Notes: generated from the letters alone by a model not told the origin. Positions 1 through 6,082 are shown, numbered from the stretch's first letter. The stretch is 20,066 bases of DNA from Lachnobacterium bovis (GCF_900111325.1 NZ_FOGW01000031.1:1-20066), one strand, 5' to 3'. Translations and numbers: made by a program.

Positions 1-2
1 GC

Positions 3-155
3 AGAGGATATTATGTAGACACTGTAGGAAAAAATGCGAAGAAAATTCAAGAGTATATTCAGAATCAGTTAAAAGAAGATTTAGAATATGATCAAATGAC
101 ACTGAAGGAATATGTAGACCCGTTTACGGGTGAGCCGGTAAAGCAAAACAAATAA
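3..155 (+). CDS. tnpA: IS200/IS605 family transposase, C-terminal end (5' part outside window)
   Basis: An open frame runs in from the window edge and stops at TAA 153-155, giving 50 residues beginning RGYYVDTVGKNAKKI. This matches the C-terminus of small Y1 HUH transposases of the IS200/IS605 family: the rGYyv-Tvg strand, then a helix with the YxxxQ motif (YIQNQ, Tyr codon at 54-56), where the Tyr is the nucleophile for single-strand cleavage. The tail DPFTGEPVKQNK is an ordinary variable end. The following 130 bases hold the hairpins expected at the right end of such an element. I recognise the family from motif pattern only. The start, and whether the full gene is intact, cannot be seen. 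Confidence 0.8.
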   Translation, partial: RGYYVDTVGKNAKKIQEYIQNQLKEDLEYDQMTLKEYVDPFTGEPVKQNK

Positions 156-300
156 AAAGAGCCCATGGGGCTCAGTAGGGAAATGATGTTGCGGCTGGCG
201 AACCTTTCGACGAGTCTTTAGACTCAGTGCCGGTAATATGCCCTTATAGGGCAAGAGCAAACCACCGGCTAAGCCGGTGGTGCTGATTGCGACATATTTT
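156..300 (+). mobile_element. Right end of the IS200/IS605-type element, four tandem hairpins
   Basis: Directly after tnpA lie four short perfect hairpins: 159-173 (GAGCCC/GGGCTC), 212-225 (GAGTC/GACTC), 240-252 (GCCCT/AGGGC) and 261-281 (ACCACCGGC, loop TAA, GCCGGTGGT). IS200/IS605 elements have subterminal hairpins that TnpA binds as single-stranded DNA, and the 261-281 hairpin is the best candidate for that right-end hairpin. The others may be transcript hairpins; none is followed by a T-run. The exact cleavage site was not determined. The boundary near 290-300 is a guess from where the compact hairpins stop. Confidence 0.6.
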
Positions 301-685
301 AAAACAGAGTATAATCGATAGCGTAAAGATCATTATTATCTCCGATGGTACATGTTATGAAGTAGTCCGTGGTGTATTTACTAGAGGTCATGCATAGACT
401 AAGTCTAATATGCTGTCGGAAGTAAAGATATAATGGTATTGTGTATAATGTAAACCTTACGAAACTATCTGGGGACTTTCATTCTAGTTGATTTCCGGAG
501 AAAGTAATGATAAACCTTCGGTGCGTAAGTTATTGTTTCGAAGCTTTACACATATTTTTATTAGAGTGTTTTGGATTCAAAGCACTTTATTAACTATGTG
601 TGTAAAGTCTGAAGTCTGACCCGTTAGTCTGTGCATACATAGTGTACAGGCTTTTTTATTTTGGGTCAGGTTTGGAGGTGAGCAT
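301..685 (+). other. Structured non-coding stretch upstream of the HNH-like gene
   Basis: No credible coding frame. Visible structure: a small hairpin at 392-413; an outer stem pairing 544-554 (CTTTACACATA) with 595-607 (TATGTGTGTAAAG, two-base bulge) that encloses a nine-pair stem at 565-573/578-586; a tandem AGTCTGA duplication at 606-619; and a seven-base stem 616-622/663-669 (CTGACCC/GGGTCAG) that brackets a terminator and ends just before the ribosome binding site. TATAAT occurs at 444-449 without a good -35 box. This could be a leader or attenuator RNA for the following gene, or an independent small RNA. I recognise no known riboswitch or ribozyme family in it. Confidence 0.4.
626..657 (+). 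terminator. Rho-independent terminator or attenuator before the HNH-like gene
   Basis: Ten-pair stem 626-635 with 643-652 (AGTCTGTGCA against TGTACAGGCT, two or three G-U pairs), followed by a six-T run at 652-657. It sits 28 bases before the start codon at 686, leaving no room for a promoter between them. It must therefore either end an upstream transcript or work as an attenuator in the leader of the gene. Confidence 0.6.
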
Positions 686-1021
686 ATGAAGATTAACAAG
701 AAGAATGCATTCAAGTTGTGGGAGAAAAATTACGGTGATGCAAGATTTGCAGAGGATTTCCATGGATATTTAATGTGTAGAGATGGATATGGTAACCCAA
801 ACTTCTTTATTAAAGAGGATGGAGAAGCAATATATTGTGGTTGGAATATCCATCATATTCTTCCGAAAAATTGTGGTGGAACAAATGCAATTAGCAATTT
901 AACATGTACTAATATTGCTACGAATGATGAGGCCGCGGATAAGATTACATTCTGGATTGATGATTGCCTCTATCAAGTTCAAAGAACTTGTGATGGTCAT
1001 GGGATTTTTCAATTAAATTAA
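686..1021 (+). CDS. Small HNH-like protein
   Basis: A 111-aa protein with GGAGGTG at 674-680, well spaced for the ATG. The centre reads WNIHHILPKNCGGTNAISNL: His-His at residues 56-57, a Gly-Gly pair and the N-L of an HNH (beta-beta-alpha-metal) fold. The last metal-ligand His is not obvious; NIATNDEAADK occupies that place. HNH modules nick or cut DNA or RNA using one divalent metal ion. At this length there is only the HNH module and a short N-terminal region, so it is far too small to be IscB or Cas9-like. The next gene begins within 16 bases, so the two are probably cotranscribed. The degenerate last motif leaves nuclease activity uncertain; it could be a DNA-binding or regulatory relative. 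Confidence 0.55.
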   Translation: MKINKKNAFKLWEKNYGDARFAEDFHGYLMCRDGYGNPNFFIKEDGEAIYCGWNIHHILPKNCGGTNAISNLTCTNIATNDEAADKITFWIDDCLYQVQRTCDGHGIFQLN

Positions 1022-1036
1022 CGGAGGTAGATGATT

Positions 1037-1222
1037 ATGGACAGATTTGATTATACGGACGGAGATTTCTGTATGGATATGGGCGGTGGTATGATGATGG
1101 ATATACAAGGCCATATGATGCAGGATATGGGCGGAGGAATGGCAATGGATATGGAATCCGGTGAGATGCATATTGTTGATAACAATAGTTCATTTGGAAG
1201 CACCTTTGATGATGAAGACTAA
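1037..1222 (+). CDS. Met/Asp/Gly-rich mini-protein of unknown function
   Basis: A 61-aa acidic protein. I chose ATG 1037 over ATG 1031 because GGAGG at 1023-1027 is only three bases from 1031 but nine from 1037. About 13 of 61 residues are Met, arranged in near-repeats: MDMGGGM, then MMMDIQGHMM, then DMGGGMAMDME. The tail (FGSTFDDED) is acidic. There is no signal peptide or membrane segment. Met- and His-rich short motifs are known to bind Cu(I)/Ag(I), so metal binding is possible but is only inference from composition. It could also be a low-complexity antirestriction or DNA-mimic type acidic protein. It probably shares a transcript with the HNH-like gene. I do not recognise the family. Confidence 0.55.
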   Translation: MDRFDYTDGDFCMDMGGGMMMDIQGHMMQDMGGGMAMDMESGEMHIVDNNSSFGSTFDDED

Positions 1223-1227
1223 AATTA

Positions 1228-1366
1228 CATATGTTTACTGTAGGTTACGGCTGTGCTAGGCTATTCCTGCCGGAAGGCTCCGATTTCTTAGGGCAAATTG
1301 CTTTGAGAGTCGGGGCCTTTCTTTATGCCTTCTTGCACAGCCACGGGTCCCTGCAGTCAACATATG
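1228..1366. repeat. 139-base nested inverted repeat (large cruciform or hairpin)
   Basis: The ends are CATATGTTTACTG (1228-1240) and CAGTCAACATATG (1354-1366), pairing at 12 of 13 positions. Nested inside are GGCTGTGC (1249-1256) with GCACAGCC (1335-1342), a 12-pair stem 1272-1283 with 1310-1321 (three G-U pairs), and an apical GCAAATTGC. The inner arm is followed by CTTTATG, a weak T-run. The whole could be a structured RNA, a single-strand-active DNA origin, part of oriT, or a small transposon-like palindrome. Confidence 0.6.
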
Positions 1367-1392
1367 AGAGATTATTGGAGATGGTTTATTAG

Positions 1393-1415
1393 CTTCTGGT
1401 CCATTGGACCAGAAG
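1393..1415. repeat. Palindrome copy A of a three-copy family
   Basis: CTTCTGGTCCA, a central T, then TGGACCAGAAG: an 11-base perfect dyad in non-coding DNA. Copies B (3014-3038) and C (3465-3489) are identical except for the centre base and the outermost position. The dyad shape and placement in the oriT/relaxosome region suggest a protein-binding site. Confidence 0.75.
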
Positions 1416-1430
1416 TGGGTGATGTCTAAG

Positions 1431-1464
1431 TGATATCATTTGCTGATGTCAGACTGATATCAGA
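1431..1464. repeat. Cluster of short dyads TGATATCA / CTGATGTCAG / CTGATATCAG
   Basis: Three related dyads follow within 34 bases: TGATATCA at about 1431-1438, CTGATGTCAG (imperfect) at 1443-1452, and CTGATATCAG at 1455-1464. They are spaced about one helical turn apart, which fits cooperative binding of a small dimeric protein such as a ribbon-helix-helix factor. This is inference from symmetry and spacing only. Confidence 0.4.
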
Positions 1465-1488
1465 GAAAATGTGTTAGGGATTAGATAG

Positions 1489-1562
1489 GGATACCCTAAA
1501 GCGGGCGACATAGGAGCACGGAAATTTCTGCCTAAAGGGTTGTAACTTTAGGCGTATCCTGT
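1489..1562 (+). other. Predicted origin of transfer (oriT) with nick site at 1561/1562
   Basis: Inverted repeats end directly at TATCCTG (1555-1561) followed by T. This fits YATCCTG|Y, the nick consensus of IncP and VirD2-type (MOBP) origins, where an inverted repeat lies just 5' of the nick. The stem can form in two ways: GGATACCCTAAAG (1489-1501) with 1546-1559, or GCCTAAAG (1530-1537) with CTTTAGGC (1546-1553). A PF03432-type relaxase and a ribbon-helix-helix protein are encoded nearby, which supports the call. The nick itself is inferred from consensus and not shown. Confidence 0.6.
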
Positions 1563-1582
1563 TAATCACTCTATAGAATGCC

Positions 1583-1608
1583 CCACGGAAGAACCGAATT
1601 TTCTGTGG
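1583..1608 (+). repeat. Hairpin downstream of predicted nick site
   Basis: CCACGGAA (1583-1590) pairs with TTCTGTGG (1601-1608), one G-T pair, with a ten-base loop that contains CCGAA. It lies 20 bases 3' of the predicted nick and could be part of the relaxosome-binding region or a leader hairpin. Confidence 0.4.
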
Positions 1609-1738
1609 AATATCCGAAACCGTTGATTTTGCTGGCTCGGATTAACCGAACCCCTTAGTTTGATAAGCAAGAAAAATGAATATGATTTTTAAAGCAGAGA
1701 TTATCCGAAACGGTGGATATTTCAGATAATCCGAAGAT

Positions 1739-1778
1739 GCAGGTATTGAAGAAAGTGTTCTTTGATACCTGCTTTTTT
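1739..1778 (+). terminator. Rho-independent terminator closing the control region
   Basis: GCAGGTAT (from 1739) pairs with ATACCTGC (ending about 1772), followed by a six-T run. It lies just upstream of the first 37-base element and so separates the oriT-side transcript from the relaxosome gene block. Confidence 0.7.
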
Positions 1779-1786
1779 AATGTCCA

Positions 1787-1823
1787 TTTAGTAATGAGCT
1801 CAAAACCACCCCAAATGTAATAC
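1787..1823 (+). promoter_or_regulatory. 37-base conserved element, copy 1
   Basis: TTTAGTAATGAGC, six variable bases (TCAAAA), CCACCCCAAATGTA, then ATAC. It lies nine bases after a terminator and 29 bases before the start at 1853. The same arrangement occurs three more times in the window, always upstream of a gene block. It could be a transcription start signal, an operator or a 5' leader RNA element. Confidence 0.7.
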
Positions 1824-1852
1824 AAAGGATTACCCGAAGGGAGGAAAGAATC

Positions 1853-3190
1853 ATGGGTAGAACAAGGAAACTATTGGGCACGCTGGATACATACATGGAT
1901 TTCTATTCATATGTATCAAAAGGAAAACGCAGTTCTCAGGATGTAACGAAATACTTGCAGTCTAAAAAGAAGGGCGCAAGTACTATCTCCGATCATTTAA
2001 AAACAGCCCGGGATGGGAAATTGATGTACATCTCATTTGAAGATGAAACATTTAGCCTTGATTGTGGAGGTCTGGCGCAAGAGCTTATGTCAGTGATATC
2101 CCAATTAAACTTGGATGTTTATATCGCTGAAAAGAAAGGTAAACCAGAAGATTCAATTCCCTCTGTTACATCGGCAAACTCTCCCCAATTTGAAGAAATG
2201 AACAAGAAACTGAATGCTGCGAATAACAAGAACAAAAAGCTACAGGCAGACTTGAAAAAGAAGGATGAGGAGATTGCTGGGTTACAGAAGAAGATACAGC
2301 AGGTTCTTTGCGAATCTATCTTTACTGAAATGAATAAGAAGATATTGGTTCCGGGAACGTTGGTTTCTAATCCAGTGGAAGTGCTGGCACGGGATATCTT
2401 TAATGAATGCGCTGACAAAGATGTGAAAAGGGAATCTGCCAGCTTATATGAGACAAAGGTTGAAGTGAAGAAAGAGCTTACAGAAAAGAACGTTATCCAA
2501 CATGTATGTAATCAGTTCAAGGATAGCGGTGTGTACAAAAAGTTTTTTGGCAAGAAAGAGGCGAATCCACAATTTGAGAATGTAAAGCAAAAATCCGACA
2601 GAGAGAAAGCGATTGCACTTTTACTTGCAAATGAAGAGATGGATAACCAGACCAAGCTTTCTACATATGCGCTTTGGTATTTCCATGATGATCCTGAGAT
2701 GGAGGAGCTTCTTACATATGCAGGGGATTACGGCATTAATGCTAATTACGTTATTCGAATCCTGGAACAGCCGGGAGAAAGGAACTATAGAACAATTCGA
2801 GCATTCTTGAAACAGGCCATGTCAGCGAGTGAGGCACATATCAAACGCAGGACAGTGCAAGAACTTCTTTGTGGGGATTGGCAGGCTGTGGCTAAATATC
2901 GCGGAAAAATGTGTCATTTCAAATTGGTGCCGGTGGAGGAGATACGAGCCTTCAGAAATCTTCTTTTGAAGTATGACCAGGGGAATGCGACATGTATGGC
3001 ATGTCAGATGATTACTTCTGGTCCAATGGACCAGAAGTTGATTCAGGATGGCGGTGAGTTAAATACGCCTCAAATAGAAGTGCCTAGTTTTGTGCATGAA
3101 GCAGATGGCGATGTGGATATTCATGTTGCTATAGATGAGAGCTTGGCGATGAATGATTTTGCGGAGACGGAGGTGAAGGCAGATGAGTAA
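1853..3190 (+). CDS. Coiled-coil protein of the relaxosome locus, function unknown
   Basis: A 445-aa protein with GGGAGGAAAG at about 1839-1848 placing the start at 1853. Residues about 25-65 (SSQDVTKYLQSKKKGASTISDHLKTA..GKLMYISFE) look like a winged-helix module. Residues about 110-150 are a charged coiled coil rich in K, N, E and Q. The remaining 270 residues form a helical domain I do not recognise. Residues 386-395 read ITSGPMDQKL, encoded by palindrome copy B, and the C-terminal tail after it is acidic. Its stop overlaps the start of the ribbon-helix-helix gene by eight bases, so the two are translationally coupled. Position next to oriT suggests a relaxosome accessory, replication or partition role, but that is inference from context. 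Confidence 0.7.
   Translation: MGRTRKLLGTLDTYMDFYSYVSKGKRSSQDVTKYLQSKKKGASTISDHLKTARDGKLMYISFEDETFSLDCGGLAQELMSVISQLNLDVYIAEKKGKPEDSIPSVTSANSPQFEEMNKKLNAANNKNKKLQADLKKKDEEIAGLQKKIQQVLCESIFTEMNKKILVPGTLVSNPVEVLARDIFNECADKDVKRESASLYETKVEVKKELTEKNVIQHVCNQFKDSGVYKKFFGKKEANPQFENVKQKSDREKAIALLLANEEMDNQTKLSTYALWYFHDDPEMEELLTYAGDYGINANYVIRILEQPGERNYRTIRAFLKQAMSASEAHIKRRTVQELLCGDWQAVAKYRGKMCHFKLVPVEEIRAFRNLLLKYDQGNATCMACQMITSGPMDQKLIQDGGELNTPQIEVPSFVHEADGDVDIHVAIDESLAMNDFAETEVKADE
3014..3038. repeat. Palindrome copy B, inside the 445-aa gene
   Basis: ACTTCTGGTCCA, a central A, then TGGACCAGAAGT: a perfect 12-base dyad. It is read in frame as TSGPMDQK within ITSGPMDQKL. It is identical over all 25 bases to copy C, although the flanking coding sequences are unrelated. 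Confidence 0.85.
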
Positions 3191-3521
3191 TAAAAAGGTA
3201 CATCTTTCTTTGTCGGATGAAGAGGTGGCGAAATTCGACATGCTGAGGAATGAGCTTGGAATGAATAGGTCGCAGTTTTTTTGTTATTTGATGTCCGGAG
3301 AAAGAAAGAAAATCCCGGATGTGGTGAAACAAAGAAATCTTATATCGAAGCTTTCAGATATAGATTTGCACCTTCGTCATATATGCCTAAAGGAAGGTAT
3401 GGATGCAGGAGATGTTTTATATGTGCATGAGGCCATTAAAGATTTAAGGTCTGCACTTAATATCACTTCTGGTCCAATGGACCAGAAGTTGGGAGGAGGT
3501 GATAAGAGTGAAAAAGAATAA
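3183..3521 (+). CDS. Ribbon-helix-helix, MobC/NikA-like relaxosome protein
   Basis: A 112-aa protein starting with an ATG that overlaps the previous stop. Residues 5-40 (KVHLSLSDEEVAKFDMLRNE..MNRSQFFCYLM) fit a ribbon-helix-helix fold: a strand for DNA contact, a first helix, a turn with N-R-S, and a second helix. The second half (LISKLSDIDLHLRHIC..) matches the layout of MobC-like mobilization proteins. Such proteins bind oriT, help the relaxase melt DNA at nic, and often repress their own operon. Residues after about 92 read NITSGPMDQKLGGG, encoded by palindrome copy C. The three palindromes at this locus are natural candidate binding sites, which is inference. A general ribbon-helix-helix repressor is the alternative. 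Confidence 0.7.
   Translation: MSNKKVHLSLSDEEVAKFDMLRNELGMNRSQFFCYLMSGERKKIPDVVKQRNLISKLSDIDLHLRHICLKEGMDAGDVLYVHEAIKDLRSALNITSGPMDQKLGGGDKSEKE
3465..3489. repeat. Palindrome copy C, inside the ribbon-helix-helix gene
   Basis: The same 12-base dyad with central A as copy B, and in the same reading frame, giving ITSGPMDQKL again. It lies 32 bases before the stop of the gene and just upstream of the ribosome binding site of the ArdC-like gene. As RNA it would form a strong hairpin near that start. Confidence 0.85.
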
Positions 3522-4458
3522 GTCAAACCGTGAAGAAAAAATGAGTGAGATTCAGGAACGCCTGATGAACGGAACAAAGGAAATCTATGAGAGTGGGAAA
3601 TGGGCTGAGTATATATCAGTAATGTCAAAGTTTCCAAATTACAGCATCAATAACTGCATCCTTATTGCATCACAATGTCCGCACGCAAGCTACGTATGCG
3701 GATACAAAAAGTGGAATGAGTTTAATAGGAATGTATTAAAGGGTGAATCCGGAATCATGATTTTTGCTCCTATAAAAGGAAAGGTAGAAGTAGAAGAACC
3801 AAAGTTTGATGAGAAGAATCAGCCTGTATTAAACGATGATGGGACTCAGACTACAGAAAAAGTAACGAGGGAATATAAATCATTTCGTCCATGCTATGTC
3901 TTTGATCTTTCGCAGACGGAAGGGGAACCGTTACCGACGCTGGCTTCCAGATTGGAGGGCGGAGTTGAGGATTATGAAAAACTAAAAGAGGTTCTTATTT
4001 CAATCAGTCCGGTTCCTATCACGTTTGAAGAGGTGCCAGGTTCTGCGAATGGTTTCTATTCTCCAACAGAAATGAGGATTGTAGTTCAAGATGGAATGCC
4101 TGAGCTACAGACAATAAAAACGATGCTTCATGAAATATCTCATGCAACTTATGGACATGGAGGTAAAGATGACAAATGGGATAAGCAGAGCAAGGAAATT
4201 CAAGCAGAGAGTACAGCATTTTGGGTTGCCGGGATGCTTGGGCTTGATACTGGTGATTACAGTTTTGGTTACATTACCGGTTGGAGCAAAGATCGGGAAG
4301 TGTCAGAACTCAAGGAGAATCTGGAGCTTATAAAGAATACGGCAAATGATTTGGTAACGAAGATTGATGAAAAACTTGCTGAATATGAAACAAAGCAAGA
4401 GATGGAAGTTCAGGTTGAAGCTAATGAGCAGGTCCATCCTAAGAAAAAAAGTAGATAA
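3508..4458 (+). CDS. ArdC-like antirestriction protein with zincin metallopeptidase domain
   Basis: A 316-aa protein from GTG 3508, preceded by GGGAGGAGGTG at 3491-3501. GTG 3499 lies inside that ribosome binding site and ATG 3541 is a less likely alternative. The N-terminal half (YISVMSKFPNYSINNCILI..GYKKWNEFNRNVLKGESGIMIFAPI) is the ArdC-type single-stranded-DNA-binding domain. The C-terminal half has HEISH at about residue 208 with a downstream EIQAES, the HExxH plus third-ligand pattern of ImmA/IrrE-like zincins. ArdC proteins coat incoming single-stranded DNA and protect it from host restriction. The start overlaps the previous gene by 14 bases. Placement shortly 3' of the predicted nick fits an early-entering protective gene. 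A lysine-rich tail ends the protein. Confidence 0.8.
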   Translation: MKKNKSNREEKMSEIQERLMNGTKEIYESGKWAEYISVMSKFPNYSINNCILIASQCPHASYVCGYKKWNEFNRNVLKGESGIMIFAPIKGKVEVEEPKFDEKNQPVLNDDGTQTTEKVTREYKSFRPCYVFDLSQTEGEPLPTLASRLEGGVEDYEKLKEVLISISPVPITFEEVPGSANGFYSPTEMRIVVQDGMPELQTIKTMLHEISHATYGHGGKDDKWDKQSKEIQAESTAFWVAGMLGLDTGDYSFGYITGWSKDREVSELKENLELIKNTANDLVTKIDEKLAEYETKQEMEVQVEANEQVHPKKKSR

Positions 4459-4471
4459 ATTTTCAGGTCGG

Positions 4472-4508
4472 TTTAGTAATGAGCTTAAAACCACCCCAAA
4501 TGTAATGT
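4472..4508 (+). promoter_or_regulatory. 37-base conserved element, copy 2
   Basis: TTTAGTAATGAGC, variable TTAAAA, CCACCCCAAATGTA, then ATGT. It starts 13 bases after the ArdC-like stop and ends 41 bases before the ATG at 4550. No terminator is visible between ardC and this copy. Confidence 0.7.
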
Positions 4509-4549
4509 GTAGGAACAAATCCAATAAAAAATATAAGGAGGAAAAACTT

Positions 4550-4684
4550 ATGGGTTATGTAACCAACAAGAATGTAGTCGTTGACTACGAAAAGAATGCT
4601 AACAACAGAGCAGCAGTTTTAGCATACGACACACTTATTGCTGCAAAGAAAAATAAGGATAGAAAGGAGAAGAAACATGCTTAA
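4550..4684 (+). CDS. 44-aa protein of unknown function
   Basis: ATG 4550 follows AAGGAGGA at a good distance, and the stop overlaps the next start by eight bases (ATGCTTAA), so it is a real translated first gene of the block. The sequence begins MGYVTNKNVVVDYEKNANN and ends in a highly basic tail (KKNKDRKEKKHA). There is no signal peptide or membrane segment. It may serve mainly to couple translation to the DUF5688-like gene, or be a small nucleic-acid-binding protein because of its basic end. I do not recognise the family. Confidence 0.6.
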   Translation: MGYVTNKNVVVDYEKNANNRAAVLAYDTLIAAKKNKDRKEKKHA

Positions 4685-5705
4685 TTTTTCTGAATTTCAG
4701 GACTATGTGAAGATGACAATTCCGGAGCGATTACCGGAAGAGTACCAGGGCGCACAGATCCGCTCACATGAAGTTGAAAAGAACAATGGTCTTGTGCTTC
4801 ATGGGATTACCGTAACTCCGGAGGATAGCAACATTGCTCCGAACATTTATCTCGATGGGTACTTTAAGCAGTACGAAGAGGGTAAGGATTTAGACGAGGT
4901 GTTAGATCAGATTACTCATACGGTGGTTGAACATATCAAAGCTCCGGAGGAATTTAGCAACGTTGCAGAGAAGTTCCAGGACTTTGATTTTGTAAAGAAC
5001 AATGTGGTTATGGTTGCTGTGAATACAGAGCGTAACGCAAAGTTGCTTTCGCAGGTTCCTCATCATGAGATAGAAGACTTGTCTTTGATCTATAAGGTAA
5101 TGCTCGGACGTGACAGCGAAGGAACTGCTACTATCACAATTCGCAATGAGCATATGGCTATGTGGGGAGTAACCGCAGATGAACTTCATGAGCTTGCAGT
5201 GGCAAATACCAAGGAGATTCTTCCTATTACCATCCAGTCCATGAACGAAGTCATGAGAGAGATGTTTGGAAAAGACGGTATGCCTGCAGAGATGGCTGAT
5301 GTGATGTTTGAGGAAATGCCTCCTACACAGCAGATGTATGTTATCTCTAATGCAGCAAAAGTCAATGGAGCAGCTTCTATGTTTTATGAGGATGCACTTT
5401 CCGAGCTTTCTAAGAAGGTTGGAACTGACCTTTATATTTTGCCTTCATCTGTGCATGAAGTAATTGCGGTAAGTACGGAAATGGGAACACCGGAGGCTTT
5501 GTCAGAGATGGTAAGAGAGGTCAATGGAACTCAGGTTTCTGAAGAAGAGCAGCTTTCAGATCATGTATATCGTTTTGATGCAGCCAAGAGAACCTTATCT
5601 CTTGCGGATACAACGATGGAGGAACTTAAGAAGGCAGCAGGCGCAGAGAACCTGTCAGTAGAACCGGCAACTGAGGGTAGCCGTCCTCGTCATACACACA
5701 GATAG
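4677..5705 (+). CDS. DUF5688-like protein
   Basis: A 342-aa protein. I chose ATG 4677 because AAAGGAGAAG lies just upstream, and an earlier in-frame ATG at 4638 has no such site. The sequence (VKMTIPERLPEEYQGAQIRSHEV..NNGLVLHGITV, then NIYLDGYFKQYEEGKDLDEVLDQI and ITIRNEHMAMWGVTADELHELAVANT) fits the DUF5688 family as I remember it, which is common in Clostridia mobile elements and has no established function. It appears soluble, with no signal peptide or membrane segment. It is cotranscribed with the 44-aa gene and the two SpoVG paralogues. Its C-terminus (EGSRPRHTHR) is basic and probably unstructured. Confidence 0.7.
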   Translation: MLNFSEFQDYVKMTIPERLPEEYQGAQIRSHEVEKNNGLVLHGITVTPEDSNIAPNIYLDGYFKQYEEGKDLDEVLDQITHTVVEHIKAPEEFSNVAEKFQDFDFVKNNVVMVAVNTERNAKLLSQVPHHEIEDLSLIYKVMLGRDSEGTATITIRNEHMAMWGVTADELHELAVANTKEILPITIQSMNEVMREMFGKDGMPAEMADVMFEEMPPTQQMYVISNAAKVNGAASMFYEDALSELSKKVGTDLYILPSSVHEVIAVSTEMGTPEALSEMVREVNGTQVSEEEQLSDHVYRFDAAKRTLSLADTTMEELKKAAGAENLSVEPATEGSRPRHTHR

Positions 5706-5716
5706 GAGGCAGTGTT

Positions 5717-6082
5717 ATGCAGGTATCAGAAGTAAGACTTAATTTAATCAATACCGACAATGCGGTAAAGGCAATCGGTAGCTTTGCACTTGATGGTGCA
5801 TTTGCAGTTCGTGGGGTAAGAGTTATGGAGGATAAGAATGGCTACAATTTTGTGGCCTTCCCTTCCAGAGCAAAGGCGGATGGAACCTATGAGGATTTAG
5901 CTTTCCCACTTAGCAAGGATTTATATGCACATATTACAGGAGCAATTCTTGATGAATATAAGGTTCAGGTGGAAAAGCAGGCGCAGGAGCAGAATCAGGC
6001 CCAGGAGGCTTCACAGGAAGCGACCCAGACAGAGGGCGCGAGCGAAGCAAAACCTACTCCGAAGCGCGGAAAGGGCAGATAA
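5717..6082 (+). CDS. spoVG: SpoVG family protein, paralogue 1, with Q/A-rich tail
   Basis: A 121-aa protein with AGGAGGCAG just upstream. The first 85 residues follow SpoVG closely: EVRLNLINTDNAVKAIGSFALDGAFAV, then GVRVMEDKNGYNFVAFPSR, then DLAFPLSKDLYAHI. SpoVG is a small dimeric protein reported to bind DNA and RNA and to act as a global regulator in Firmicutes. After residue 85 there is an added tail rich in Q, A and E that ends in a basic PTPKRGKGR, which chromosomal SpoVG lacks. In this element it is probably a regulator of transfer genes or of the host, which is inference. It lies 11 bases after the DUF5688-like gene and 13 bases before paralogue 2. Confidence 0.85.
   Translation: MQVSEVRLNLINTDNAVKAIGSFALDGAFAVRGVRVMEDKNGYNFVAFPSRAKADGTYEDLAFPLSKDLYAHITGAILDEYKVQVEKQAQEQNQAQEASQEATQTEGASEAKPTPKRGKGR

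Larger units (their letters stand above)
1592..1840 (+). repeat. Six iterated CCGAA-core repeats (consensus near GATTAWCCGAA)
   Basis: The core CCGAA occurs at 1594, 1614, 1646, 1705, 1731 and 1834, all in the same orientation. Most are preceded by an AT-rich GAWTAW-like stretch: GGATTAACCGAAC, GATTATCCGAAAC, GATAATCCGAAGA, GGATTACCCGAAG, GAATATCCGAAAC. The copies at 1699-1710 and 1720-1731 also form an 11 of 12 inverted repeat. Iterated sites like this bind initiator, partition or relaxosome proteins. The last copy lies between the 37-base element and the ribosome binding site of the next gene, so the site may also control that gene. Confidence 0.5.

Noticed and set aside
421..450. Promoter with TATAAT at 444-449
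   Set aside because: There is no acceptable -35 box at 16 to 18 bases upstream; kept only as a remark in the region entry.
301..660. Group I intron, T-box or known riboswitch in the leader region
   Set aside because: I looked for the group I core pairings and the T-box sequence and did not find them; the stems match no class I know.
686..1021. IscB/HEARO-type RNA-guided nuclease
   Set aside because: The protein is only 111 aa and has no RuvC part, so the HNH similarity alone does not support an RNA-guided effector.
1592..1840. CRISPR array
   Set aside because: The repeats are short cores of about 11 bases with irregular spacing and no unique spacers of constant length.
2119..2418. Minus-strand frame of 99 aa opposite the coiled-coil gene
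   Set aside because: A Phe/Ser-rich frame of this kind is the expected antisense of a Lys/Glu-rich coiled coil.
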